The position numbers and the translations under genes are program-made. From assembly GCF_000417505.1 (NCBI RefSeq), contig NZ_APHY01000035.1, positions 4 to 64,003 on the forward strand: a stretch of 64,000 nt of DNA. Reading direction: 5' to 3'. A model generated the notes under the pieces. The model searched no databases, was not told the DNA's origin, and saw only the letters and a program-made list of their open reading frames with translations. Shown here piece by piece: positions 35,164-43,225 of this stretch (position 1 is the first letter of the stretch; every line of letters starts with the position of its first letter). This DNA is from Megasphaera sp. NM10. GTDB taxonomy: Bacteria; Bacillota; Negativicutes; Veillonellales; Megasphaeraceae.

Positions 35164-36783
35164 TCACGATTCGGCTACAGCCGGCGCGGAGACGGCGTTG
35201 TGGTCGGCAGCAGGGTTGATATCTTCTTTGGAGATAGTCAGGCGGTGCTGGGCAGCCTGCAGGATGAGGTCGGCTGTCTTGACGATGCCGTAGTCACTGG
35301 ATTTGAGGCTCAAGTCGTAGTTGGCGCCGTAGCCCCAATAGGAATCGGTGCAGTACATGCAGTGGTCGCGCCGTTCGTGATTGACGTGGTTGCGGATCTT
35401 CCGCGCCTTGTCGGCATCGACGTGTTCGCGGAGCATGATGCGCTGGATGGCCCAATCCGGGTCGGACGAAACGAAGACATTGAAGGTATTCGGCCGTTTG
35501 CGCAGGATGTAGTTGGCCAGGCGGCCGACGATGACGCACGACTTCCCTTCTGTCAGAGCCTGGATGACTTCGGATTCATCGCGGAACATTTCCTGCTGCT
35601 TCGATTCATAGCCCGACGCGTAGTGGATATAATCGTCATAGACCTTGGTCAGCAAGGGGCCGAGCATGCGCTTGCGGTCTTTACACCAGGCGGCGAAGGT
35701 CTGCGGATGTTCTTTACGGGTCAGGTTGAGGATTTCCGTATCGTAATAAGGGATGCCGAGCTTACGGGCGACGAGCTTGCCGATGTTGCGGCCGCCGCTG
35801 CCGTATTCACGGGAAATGGTAATGACCAAGGGACTTTCTGTATCTTCCTTGATCCAGGCCGGATGATTTTCGCGGCCTTCGATTTCACCGATAGCATGGT
35901 GACGGAAGAGCAGGTGTTCAATCGGCCCTGCCATCGTGCAGCCCAGGAGGATCAGGGCCAGGCCGACGACGGCATTGACCGTAATCGGTTCCGACAAGAT
36001 GATGGCCGACAAGATCAAGGCGATGATCGGCTTGATGAAGAAGGCAAAGGATGCATTGGACGGACCTGTCAGTTCGATGGCCTTCATGAAGCACAGATAG
36101 CCGAAGCCCGTGACGACTAAGGAACAGTAAATAAGGGGCCATACGGTCTGGGAATCAATACCGGCCACGATGGGGTCGCCGTGGAACAAGAGGATGAAAA
36201 ACAGGAAGACGCAGCCGATGAGGAAGCTGAAGGCGTTTTCTACGTTGCCGCCCAGTTTTTCAATACGGAGTTTACCCAGCGCCGTATAAAGGGCAAAGGA
36301 AACGGCAGCTGCCAGCGATACGAGCAGGCCGATATTGCCGCTGCGGATAATGGCCATGGGATTGGCGACAATGACCAGGCCGATGATACTCAAGACCAAG
36401 GTAATGGCCTTCTTGCGGGTAAAGGCTTCGTGAATGATGAAATACGAAAAAATCATGACAAAAATCGGGGTACTGGAGAAAACGATAGCTGCCAGGCCGG
36501 CATTGGCCATGTTGACCCCGATCTGGAAGAGGATCATGCTGAAGCAGATGTTAATCAGCCCGAGGACAGCCAAATAGCCCCAATCAGAACGATCGAGGTG
36601 GATGCTGCGCTTCTTCAAATCGCGGACAGCCAGCGGCATGAGCAGCAGCCCGCCGACGAGGAACCGAAGGAAAGTCAGCTGGAAAGGCGTGAACGCCGTT
36701 CCGGCAATCTTCAAGGAAATTTCCATCGTACCAAAGGCTATGGCTGTCAAAACAATACATAATGTACCCATTTTAGATGACAT
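35164..36783 (-). CDS. Fusion: DMT (EamA) transporter plus cytidylate-kinase-like domain
   Basis: A 539-residue protein. Residues about 1-290 form two EamA repeats (ten membrane helices), as in drug/metabolite exporters. After a linker of about 30 residues, residues about 317-515 match cytidylate-kinase-like proteins (Cytidylate_kin2 type): ITISREYGSGGRNIGKLVARK with a P-loop-like GSGGRNIG, YYDTEILNL, CVIVGRLANYILRKRPNTF, VFVSSD and KARKIRNHVNHERRDHCMYC. The gene is uninterrupted and has one promoter and one terminator, so this is not a merge of two genes by sequence error. Kinase-like domains of this group usually stand alone and lack an assigned substrate. Cytoplasmic placement of the kinase part at the transporter's C-terminus is inferred. 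Confidence 0.88.
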   Translation of the reverse strand: MSSKMGTLCIVLTAIAFGTMEISLKIAGTAFTPFQLTFLRFLVGGLLLMPLAVRDLKKRSIHLDRSDWGYLAVLGLINICFSMILFQIGVNMANAGLAAIVFSSTPIFVMIFSYFIIHEAFTRKKAITLVLSIIGLVIVANPMAIIRSGNIGLLVSLAAAVSFALYTALGKLRIEKLGGNVENAFSFLIGCVFLFFILLFHGDPIVAGIDSQTVWPLIYCSLVVTGFGYLCFMKAIELTGPSNASFAFFIKPIIALILSAIILSEPITVNAVVGLALILLGCTMAGPIEHLLFRHHAIGEIEGRENHPAWIKEDTESPLVITISREYGSGGRNIGKLVARKLGIPYYDTEILNLTRKEHPQTFAAWCKDRKRMLGPLLTKVYDDYIHYASGYESKQQEMFRDESEVIQALTEGKSCVIVGRLANYILRKRPNTFNVFVSSDPDWAIQRIMLREHVDADKARKIRNHVNHERRDHCMYCTDSYWGYGANYDLSLKSSDYGIVKTADLILQAAQHRLTISKEDINPAADHNAVSAPAVAES

Positions 36784-36824
36784 ACAGAAAGACCCCTTTC
36801 AAAATGGTTATAAAAACACGCTTT

Positions 36825-36853
36825 ATTATATACCTATTGAGAAAGGATAGCAA
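36825..36853 (-). promoter_or_regulatory. Promoter of the DMT-kinase fusion gene
   Basis: On the minus strand TTGCTA (36853-36848), 17-base spacer, TATAAT (36830-36825). Confidence 0.8.
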
Positions 36854-36854
36854 T

Positions 36855-36890
36855 AAAAAAGGAGCTGTCGCAGTGCAACAGTTCCTTTTT
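36855..36890. terminator. Hairpin terminator between nifJ and the fusion gene
   Basis: GGAGCTGT pairs with ACAGTTCC, flanked by AAAAAA and TTTTT. It probably backs up the nifJ terminator. Confidence 0.75.
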
Positions 36891-36899
36891 GAGTATGAA

Positions 36900-36963
36900 G
36901 TTTGCAGTTTTTAGTTTTTAGTGAAGGCTTTTTAATTTAAAGCCCTCTTCTACAAACTACAAA
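36900..36963. repeat. Two heptamer tracts in inverted orientation
   Basis: Forward units GTTTGCA, GTTTTTA, GTTTTTA (36900-36920). Reverse units CTACAAA, CTACAAA (36950-36963). A GGCTTT/AAAGCC stem lies between them, so the whole block can fold on itself. Confidence 0.65.
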
Positions 36964-37010
36964 AAGAAAAGACCCCGCATGAGGGTCGAAACCTTCATGC
37001 GGGGCCTTTC
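36964..37010 (-). terminator. nifJ terminator
   Basis: GACCCCGCATGA pairs with TCATGCGGGGCC. On the minus strand CTTTTCTTTTT follows. Confidence 0.9.
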
Positions 37011-37040
37011 TTCTATTCTCATGCAGCGAGTGCAATCAAA

Positions 37041-40000
37041 TTAGTCTTCAAAACCCTTCTGTAAACGTACATAGGATTCGCGACGAGCTTTTGCGTCTGC
37101 TTCTGTCTTAGCATAGAGAGCGTCTGCTTCTTCCGGGAAGCCTTTCTTAAGGGAAGCATAACGAACTTCACCCTGTAAGAATTCCTGGAATTTGCTGTAA
37201 TCCGGTTCTTTGGAGTCGAGGCTGAACGGATTCTTGCCCTGAGCTTTGAGATCCGGGTTGTAGCGGAAGAGATCCCAGTAACCGCATTCGACAGCGAGTT
37301 TTTCTTCGAGCTGGCTCTTGCCCATGCCTTTACGGATGCCGTGGTTAATGCAAGGAGCGTAGCAGATAACCAGGGACGGGCCATGGTAAGCTTCAGCTTC
37401 AGTCATGGCTTTCATGAGCTGGTTCTTATCAGCACCCATAGCTACCTGAGCTACATAGACATAGCCATAGGAGATAGCCATCATGCCGAGGTCCTTCTTC
37501 TTCGTGCGTTTGCCGGCAGCAGCGAACTGAGCGATAGCTGCAGTCGGGGTAGCTTTAGAGGACTGACCGCCAGTGTTGGAGTAAACTTCGGTATCGAGGA
37601 CGAGGACGTTGACGTCGTGGTCGGAAGCGAGGACGTGGTCAACACCGCCGTAACCGATATCGTAGGACCAGCCGTCACCACCGATGATCCACTGGCTACG
37701 TTTAACGAAGAACTGTTTCTTAGCGAGGAAGTCTTCGAGAACCGGTTTGCCAGCAGCTTCTTTTTCGAGGAGAGCTGTCAGTTTGTCAGCGCGTTCACGA
37801 GAGCCTTTGCCTTCGTTCAGGTTAGCAGCCCAGTCGCTGAGTGCAGCCTGGAGTTCCGGAGAAGCAACGGCTTTAGCAGCGTCGAGGTTTTCAGCCAAGT
37901 CTTTGCGGACTTTGTCTACGCCGAGGAACATGCCGAGACCAAATTCAGCAGCATCTTCGAAGAGGCTGTTTGCCCAAGCCGGGCCATGGCCAGCAGCGTT
38001 CATGGTGTACGGGGAAACCGGAGCGGATGCACCCCAAATGGAGGAGCAGCCAGTAGCGTTAGCAATCATCATGCGATCGCCGAAGAGCTGCGTGATGAGT
38101 TTGACATACGGTGTTTCACCGCAGCCTGCGCATGCGCCGGAGAATTCGAGGAGCGGAGTTTCGAACTGAGAACCGATGACGGTCTTCTTGTTCTGCGGGT
38201 TAGCTTTCGGAGCAACCGTTTCCGTACCATAGTACCAGAGATCCATCTTCTGACGTTCTTCGTCGGTGTTCGGAACCATGGTGAGAGCCTGAACCGGGCA
38301 AACGTTTACGCAGGAACCGCATTCGAGGCAGTCGAGCTGGTCAACGATGATGGCGAGATCATATTCTTTGCCGGATTTAGCTTTCGGAGCTACTTTGTAG
38401 CCTGCCGGAGCAGCAGCCGTTTCTTCTTTCGTCGTCAAGACCGGACGGATAGTAGCGTGCGGGCAGACGAAGGAGCACTGCAAGCAGCCGATACATTTTT
38501 CAGCATCCCAGGAAGGAACGTGGAGAGCCGGGCCTGCTTTTTCGAATTTAGCAGTACCGGAAGGCATGGTGCCATCTTCGCGGCCAGCAAATGCGGAAAC
38601 CGAGAGATCGTCGCCAACCTGTTCGAGCATCGGTTTTGCAACTTCCGTGAAGTACTTCGGAGCCGGACGGCCTTCGACGACTTCGTCTTTAGCGTCAGCC
38701 CAGGAAGCCGGATAGTTAACTTCATGGAATTCTTTGATACCAGCATCAACAGCGCCGTTGTTCATGTCAACGACTTTCTGGCCTTTCTTGCCATAGCTCT
38801 TGACGATGGAGTCTTTCAAGTATTTAACAGCGTCATCGATAGGAATGATCTTAGCGAGTGCGAAGAATGCAGCCTGCATGACCATGTTGATACGAGTGCC
38901 GAGGCCGAGTCTCCGGCCGATAGCGTCACCGTTCAAGGTGTAGAATTTAACATGGTTCTTAGCGATAGCGCGTTTGATGCGAGCCGGAAGTTCTTTTTCC
39001 AGTTCTTCGTCGGTCCAGGTGCAGTTCAGCATGAATGTGCCGCCTTCTTTGATACCGCGGAGGATGTCAAAGCGTTTTACATAGGACTGACGATGGCAAG
39101 CGATGTAGTCAGCTGCGTCGATGAGGTACGGCATATCGATCGGGCGAGTACCGAAACGCAGGTGAGAAATAGTTACGCCGCCGGATTTCTTGGAGTCATA
39201 AGCGAAGTATGCCTGAGCATACATGTCGGTGTGGTCACCGATGATCTTGATAGCGGATTTGTTAGCGCCGACAGTACCATCAGAACCGAAGCCCCAGAAT
39301 TTGCAGGACGTAAGGCCAGTCGTGTCAACCGGCATTTTCGGTTCGCGCGGAAGGCTGAGGTTGGTAACGTCGTCGTTGATAGCCAGCGTGAAGCCGTTGA
39401 GCGGATGTTCTTTCTTGAGTTCTTTGAAGACAGCGAGGAAGTCTTCCGGAAGAACGTCTTTGGAGCCCATACCTGTACGGCCGCCGATAACGTCGATGTT
39501 GAGGTTTTCTTCAGTTACGAAGCCAACGATATCGAGGTAGAGAGGTTCGCCGAGGGAGCCCGGTTCTTTCGTACGGTCGATGACAGCGATCTTCTTAACA
39601 GTTTTCGGAAGAACGTTGAGGAGGTATTTGTTGGAGAACGGACGATAGAGGTGAACGTTGATGGCACCGACTTTTTCGCCCTGGCTCTGCAAGTATTCGA
39701 CAGTCTGTTTAGCGACGTCGGAGAGAGAACCCATGGATACGACAACGTATTCAGCATCAGGAGCACCGTAGTAGTTGAACGGTTTGTACGTACGGCCAGT
39801 GATTTCAGAAATCTTGTCCATGTAGCCAGCTACGATATCCGGCATAGCATCATAGAATTTGTTGGAAGCTTCTGTGTGCTGGAAGTATACGTCCGGGTTT
39901 TCTGCAGTGCCGCGGATTTCCGGATGATCCGGGTTGAGGGCACGTTTGCGGAATGCTTCGATAGCGTCCCAGTCAACGAGTTTCTTGAAGTTTTCGAAGT

Positions 40001-40556
40001 CCATGACTTCAACTTTCTGGATTTCGTGAGAAGTACGGAAACCATCGAAGAAGTTGATGAACGGCAGGGAACCTTTAATTGCTGCCAAATGAGCGACACC
40101 ACCGAGATCCATGACTTCCTGAACATTGGATTCAGCCAAGAGACAGCAGCCTGTTGCACGAGCAGACATAACGTCCTGATGGTCACCGAAGATGTTCAGT
40201 GCATGGTTAGCCAAAGCACGAGCAGCTACGTGGAATACGCCCGGGAGAAGTTCACCGGCAACTTTGTACATGTTCGGGATCATGAGGAGGAAGCCCTGAG
40301 ATGCCGTGTACGTAGTTGTCAAAGCACCAGCCTGTAAAGAACCGTGGAATGCGCCAGCTGCGCCAGCTTCGGACTGCATTTCAACAACGTTGACTTTGTG
40401 GCCGAAGATGTTTTTCATGCCAGCGGCTGCCCAATCATCGACATGTTCTGCCATAGGAGAAGACGGCGTGATCGGATAAATTGCGGCAACTTCAGTAAAT
40501 GCATAGGACACCCATCCAGCTGCTTCGTTACCATCCATGGTTTTAAATTTGCTCAT
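37041..40556 (-). CDS. nifJ: Pyruvate:ferredoxin (flavodoxin) oxidoreductase
   Basis: Oxidises pyruvate to acetyl-CoA and CO2 while reducing ferredoxin, the main pyruvate route in this anaerobe. The 1171-residue single-chain form has the pyrimidine-binding YPITPSSPMAEHVDDW, the domain III region FGSDGTVGANKSAIKIIGDH, two 4Fe-4S motifs (CIGCLQCSFVCP and CLECGSCVNVCP), a further Cys pair in GACAGCGETPYV and the thiamine pyrophosphate site GDGWSYDIGYGGVDH. AAGGAG precedes ATG 40554-40556; a longer in-frame start exists but is far from any site. Codon use is strongly biased, as expected for high expression. Acetyl-CoA made here can feed the nearby acetate kinase route. Confidence 0.98.
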   Translation of the reverse strand: MSKFKTMDGNEAAGWVSYAFTEVAAIYPITPSSPMAEHVDDWAAAGMKNIFGHKVNVVEMQSEAGAAGAFHGSLQAGALTTTYTASQGFLLMIPNMYKVAGELLPGVFHVAARALANHALNIFGDHQDVMSARATGCCLLAESNVQEVMDLGGVAHLAAIKGSLPFINFFDGFRTSHEIQKVEVMDFENFKKLVDWDAIEAFRKRALNPDHPEIRGTAENPDVYFQHTEASNKFYDAMPDIVAGYMDKISEITGRTYKPFNYYGAPDAEYVVVSMGSLSDVAKQTVEYLQSQGEKVGAINVHLYRPFSNKYLLNVLPKTVKKIAVIDRTKEPGSLGEPLYLDIVGFVTEENLNIDVIGGRTGMGSKDVLPEDFLAVFKELKKEHPLNGFTLAINDDVTNLSLPREPKMPVDTTGLTSCKFWGFGSDGTVGANKSAIKIIGDHTDMYAQAYFAYDSKKSGGVTISHLRFGTRPIDMPYLIDAADYIACHRQSYVKRFDILRGIKEGGTFMLNCTWTDEELEKELPARIKRAIAKNHVKFYTLNGDAIGRRLGLGTRINMVMQAAFFALAKIIPIDDAVKYLKDSIVKSYGKKGQKVVDMNNGAVDAGIKEFHEVNYPASWADAKDEVVEGRPAPKYFTEVAKPMLEQVGDDLSVSAFAGREDGTMPSGTAKFEKAGPALHVPSWDAEKCIGCLQCSFVCPHATIRPVLTTKEETAAAPAGYKVAPKAKSGKEYDLAIIVDQLDCLECGSCVNVCPVQALTMVPNTDEERQKMDLWYYGTETVAPKANPQNKKTVIGSQFETPLLEFSGACAGCGETPYVKLITQLFGDRMMIANATGCSSIWGASAPVSPYTMNAAGHGPAWANSLFEDAAEFGLGMFLGVDKVRKDLAENLDAAKAVASPELQAALSDWAANLNEGKGSRERADKLTALLEKEAAGKPVLEDFLAKKQFFVKRSQWIIGGDGWSYDIGYGGVDHVLASDHDVNVLVLDTEVYSNTGGQSSKATPTAAIAQFAAAGKRTKKKDLGMMAISYGYVYVAQVAMGADKNQLMKAMTEAEAYHGPSLVICYAPCINHGIRKGMGKSQLEEKLAVECGYWDLFRYNPDLKAQGKNPFSLDSKEPDYSKFQEFLQGEVRYASLKKGFPEEADALYAKTEADAKARRESYVRLQKGFED

Positions 40557-40806
40557 AGATAAAACACGCTCCTTAGATAAAAGTATACTTTCAATATGGA
40601 AAAACCATACTGATAGGCTTAAGAAAGCTATAAAGACGTCCTGTTGCATCCTCATACGGACGGCATACGGACGGCGCGGACCCTCACCCAGGTTCCATGG
40701 ATGACTTCTGTTCACGTATCGTCCATACACGTCCCTATCTTGAAAAAAATGCAATGAAAAGCGGGAAGGTTCAATAATATTCAAAAAAGGTGTTGCTAAT
40801 ATTCTT
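40557..40806 (-). other. Long nifJ leader region
   Basis: About 250 bases separate the palindrome/-10 region from nifJ. It contains a direct repeat CATACGGACGG (twice near 40660-40680) and an inverted ATATGG/CCATAC pair near 40595-40612, with TATACT between that pair and the ribosome site. No coding potential is visible. It may be a regulated untranslated leader. Confidence 0.4.
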
Positions 40807-40840
40807 AATCTGTAATACTATTATAGTGATATTACAGATT
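40807..40840. promoter_or_regulatory. Perfect 10-bp inverted repeat between nifJ and lysR
   Basis: AATCTGTAAT (40807-40816) and ATTACAGATT (40831-40840) are exact inverted copies 14 bases apart. A minus-strand TATAAT (40825-40820) lies inside, so a regulator bound here would control transcription toward nifJ. The flanking LysR-type gene product is a candidate. Confidence 0.6.
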
Positions 40841-40984
40841 TGCACACCAACATGCCTTTTGAAGCTTGCTGACCATCACAAACCGAACGACTTTGTAACT
40901 TTTTCTTACAAGTTAATTATATGCCTAAGTAATGCTAAATTCAATAGGAATGTGATGCTAGTTTATGCATCGTTCAGTGCTATT

Positions 40985-41014
40985 TTGTAAACGTATACCA
41001 ATCGAGTGTATATT
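40985..41014 (+). promoter_or_regulatory. lysR promoter
   Basis: TTGTAA (40985-40990), 18-base spacer, TATATT (41009-41014). A perfect palindrome GGTGTACACC (41028-41037) follows just after the predicted start of transcription. Confidence 0.65.
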
Positions 41015-41055
41015 AAAGTGCCGATTCGGTGTACACCATTAGTGGAGGTGTTAGT

Positions 41056-41967
41056 ATGGATTTTCATCATCTTAAATACTTTGTCGAAGTAGCCGACAAG
41101 AAATCATTCAGCAAAGCCGCGCGGACGCTGCACATTTCCCAGTCCGCCATCAGCCGCACCATCAAGGCCCTGGAAGAAGAACTGGGCGTCGTCCTCTTCA
41201 TGCGCAACGCCAAGGCCGTCGAACTCACCGATGCCGGCACGATTTTCCTCTCCCACGCCAAGCGCGTCGTCTTCATGTTCGAACACTTGAAGACGGACTT
41301 TGAAAACGAATTCAAGCTGGAACAAGGGACGGTCCTCATCGGCCTGCCGCCAATCACGGGCGCACCGATCTTCGCCAACCTCCTGGGGGCGTTCAAGCAG
41401 GAATACCCGCAGATCGAACTGGACCTCTACGAACACGGCTCGAAGAAAGTCGAAATCAGCGTCCAGGAAGGCCTCATCGACCTGGGCATCGTCTGCACGC
41501 AGCCGAAGGAAAAGGACTTTGAATCGTTCTTCCTGACCCAGGACCCGATGAACGTCATCATCCACCGGGACAACATCCTGTCCAAGGAAAAGACGATTCC
41601 CCTCAAGAAGCTGGCCAATGAATCGCTGGTCCTCTACCGCGACGACTTCAACCTGCACGACGAAATCATCCAGCACTGTAAGAAAATCGGTTTCCAGCCG
41701 AAGATCGTCTTCGAAACGAGCCAGCGGGACCTCATGATCCAGACCGTCGTCGCCAACCTGGGCGTCGCCCTCCTGCCGAGCCGCCTGTGCCCGACGAAGG
41801 AAACGAACCCCCGCGTATCGGAATCGGTCGTCGTCCGTCCCCTGGTAGAACCGGAAATCATGCACGTCCTCTACGTCATCTGGAAACGGGGCCACTACCT
41901 CTCCCATGCCGCCCAGTTGTGGCTCGACTTCGTCCGCAATAAGGCCCGCGTCATTTCCAACTTATAA
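41056..41967 (+). CDS. LysR family transcriptional regulator
   Basis: A 303-residue regulator. N-terminal winged helix FHHLKYFVEVADKKSFSKAA with LHISQSAISRTIKALEEELG, then a periplasmic-binding-like effector domain (from about residue 90). The closest types by appearance are general LTTRs such as CysL/CynR; the effector is unknown. GTGGAGGTG precedes ATG 41056. Divergent from nifJ, with a palindrome between, which makes pyruvate or acetyl-CoA metabolism a reasonable but unproven target. Confidence 0.92.
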   Translation: MDFHHLKYFVEVADKKSFSKAARTLHISQSAISRTIKALEEELGVVLFMRNAKAVELTDAGTIFLSHAKRVVFMFEHLKTDFENEFKLEQGTVLIGLPPITGAPIFANLLGAFKQEYPQIELDLYEHGSKKVEISVQEGLIDLGIVCTQPKEKDFESFFLTQDPMNVIIHRDNILSKEKTIPLKKLANESLVLYRDDFNLHDEIIQHCKKIGFQPKIVFETSQRDLMIQTVVANLGVALLPSRLCPTKETNPRVSESVVVRPLVEPEIMHVLYVIWKRGHYLSHAAQLWLDFVRNKARVISNL

Positions 41968-41972
41968 GGCTT

Positions 41973-42362
41973 ATGGACAGACACAAGTTCCCTCCTGACC
42001 TGACGGGGATCCGCCAAAAGGAGCAGCACGGCCGGGCGGCCCTCTCCCGCCTGCGCCGCCGCTTCTGCCAGGCCTGGCACGGTCTGCCAAAGGCCCAGAA
42101 ATGCGTCGTCATCGTCGCCCTGCTGGAATTCTTCTGGATCGCAGCCTTGCAGTTCCAGGTCTATGAACTGGCGGACACCGTATCCACCCAGCGCGTTCGC
42201 ATGGCACAGCTGGAAAAGCAGGCCAAGAAACAAAATAATATGTTATATTCCGCCTCGCAGACACTGGACGATATCGAAAAGAAATGGCACCGCCTCAATT
42301 TCCGCGTCCTCGAAAACACCTGGCGCATCGAAGAACCGGAAAAAGACCCGGACGCTTTATAG
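41973..42362 (+). CDS. Small membrane protein with coiled coil
   Basis: A 129-residue protein I do not recognise. A basic N-terminus (about 1-43) precedes one hydrophobic segment, CVVIVALLEFFWIAALQF (about 44-61). A charged region with heptad character follows (QLEKQAKKQNNMLYSASQ ... IEKKWHRLNFRVLENTW). It starts 5 bases after the lysR stop, so it is probably co-transcribed. A short protein with one anchor and a coiled coil could be a scaffold or division-type protein, but nothing firm supports that. Confidence 0.65.
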   Translation: MDRHKFPPDLTGIRQKEQHGRAALSRLRRRFCQAWHGLPKAQKCVVIVALLEFFWIAALQFQVYELADTVSTQRVRMAQLEKQAKKQNNMLYSASQTLDDIEKKWHRLNFRVLENTWRIEEPEKDPDAL

Positions 42363-42382
42363 TTTGGAGTTTGCAGTTTGTA
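42362..42382 (+). repeat. Heptamer tandem repeat, 3 units
   Basis: GTTTGGA, GTTTGCA, GTTTGTA, starting inside the stop codon region of the preceding gene. Confidence 0.7.
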
Positions 42383-42411
42383 GCCGGTGGTTTTAATTTT
42401 TTCAGCCATTC

Positions 42412-42439
42412 ACTGCAAACTAAAAACTTAAAACTCAAA
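42412..42439 (-). repeat. Heptamer tandem repeat, 4 units, inverted relative to 42362
   Basis: ACTGCAA, ACTAAAA, ACTTAAA, ACTCAAA. Reverse complement gives TTTGAGT, TTTAAGT, TTTTAGT, TTGCAGT. Confidence 0.7.
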
Positions 42440-42492
42440 AAATAGGCTGTCACATTAATGCATGTTTTGCTTAATGTGACAGCCTATTTTTT
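42437..42492. terminator. Bidirectional terminator between converging genes
   Basis: AAAAAATAGGCTGTCACATT pairs with AATGTGACAGCCTATTTTTT around the loop ATGCATGTTTTGCTT. Confidence 0.92.
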
Positions 42493-42502
42493 ACACTTTT
42501 CT

Positions 42503-43189
42503 TTAATTTTCGATGATTTTCAGGAAGGCTTCCGGTTCCGGCAGGGACCGCAGTATCTTCCAGGGCGCGCACTGGGCCAGTTCCTCATAGGAATAGCGGC
42601 CTGTAGCCACGCTGATCGTGCGGGCGCCGATGGCTTTGCCGCACTGGATGTCGTAAGGCGTGTCGCCGATGACATAAGCCATCTCGATGGCATCGCCCCA
42701 GGCTTCCTTGGCGATGGCCAGGGCATTGCGGGCCAGATCATCGCGATAGTAATAATTGAAGGCGAACCCAGAATGAGAGAAATCGAAGTACTGGGACAGG
42801 CCGAAGACGTCCATCTTCATGCGGGCGCCGATGGCGCTGTTGCCGGTCAGGAGGAGCTGCCTGTAATCCTTTCGCTGTTGGAAGAAAGCCAGGTTCTCTT
42901 CTACGTGGGGCAGGACGACGCCTTCTTCGGCCTTGCGCTTCAGCCATTTCAGGAGCTTCTTTTCATAGCCCCGGCAAAAGGCATGGACTTCATCGTCTGT
43001 CGGCATGATGCCTGTGGCTTTATACAAGAGCTGCTGGCAGATGAAATTATCCGTCCGGCCGCCGGCGGCGATCTTCGGCACGGGCACGTCGGCGCCCTTG
43101 AGGTCGTGGAAGACTTCTTCAATGGCGTACAGACCGGCCCGGCCCGTATTCAATAAGGTTCCGTCAATGTCCCAGTATAGTAATTTCAC
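42503..43189 (-). CDS. HAD family hydrolase (phosphoglycolate phosphatase-like)
   Basis: A 228-residue phosphatase fold: motif I YWDIDGTLLNTG, motif II LLTGNSAIG, motif III/IV VIGDTPYDIQCGKAIGA, and a helical cap between. The substrate is not evident. GTG 43189 is preferred because GGAG lies eight bases before it; GTG 43213 is an in-frame alternative. Downstream of ackA in the same direction. Confidence 0.88.
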   Translation of the reverse strand: MKLLYWDIDGTLLNTGRAGLYAIEEVFHDLKGADVPVPKIAAGGRTDNFICQQLLYKATGIMPTDDEVHAFCRGYEKKLLKWLKRKAEEGVVLPHVEENLAFFQQRKDYRQLLLTGNSAIGARMKMDVFGLSQYFDFSHSGFAFNYYYRDDLARNALAIAKEAWGDAIEMAYVIGDTPYDIQCGKAIGARTISVATGRYSYEELAQCAPWKILRSLPEPEAFLKIIEN

Positions 43190-43225
43190 AGTATTCACTC
43201 CATCTTCGGGCACGCACTTTGGTCA

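Noticed and set aside
35164-36783. Fusion protein as an artefact of a lost stop codon
   Set aside because: The linker between the two domains is in frame with normal composition, and there is no ribosome site or internal start near the domain boundary.
37341-40337. A 998-codon open frame opposite nifJ
   Set aside because: It mirrors the biased codons of nifJ, has no ribosome site and its product is a low-complexity shadow. The same applies to the long frames opposite clpB (2225-4717), pnp (14820-16988), aspS (23301-25205), htpG (48074-50089) and relA (30759-32318).
37041-40784. Longer nifJ product starting at 40784
   Set aside because: The extra 76 residues lack any family similarity, and the conserved N-terminus MSKFKTMDGNEAAGW begins at 40556 with AAGGAG upstream.
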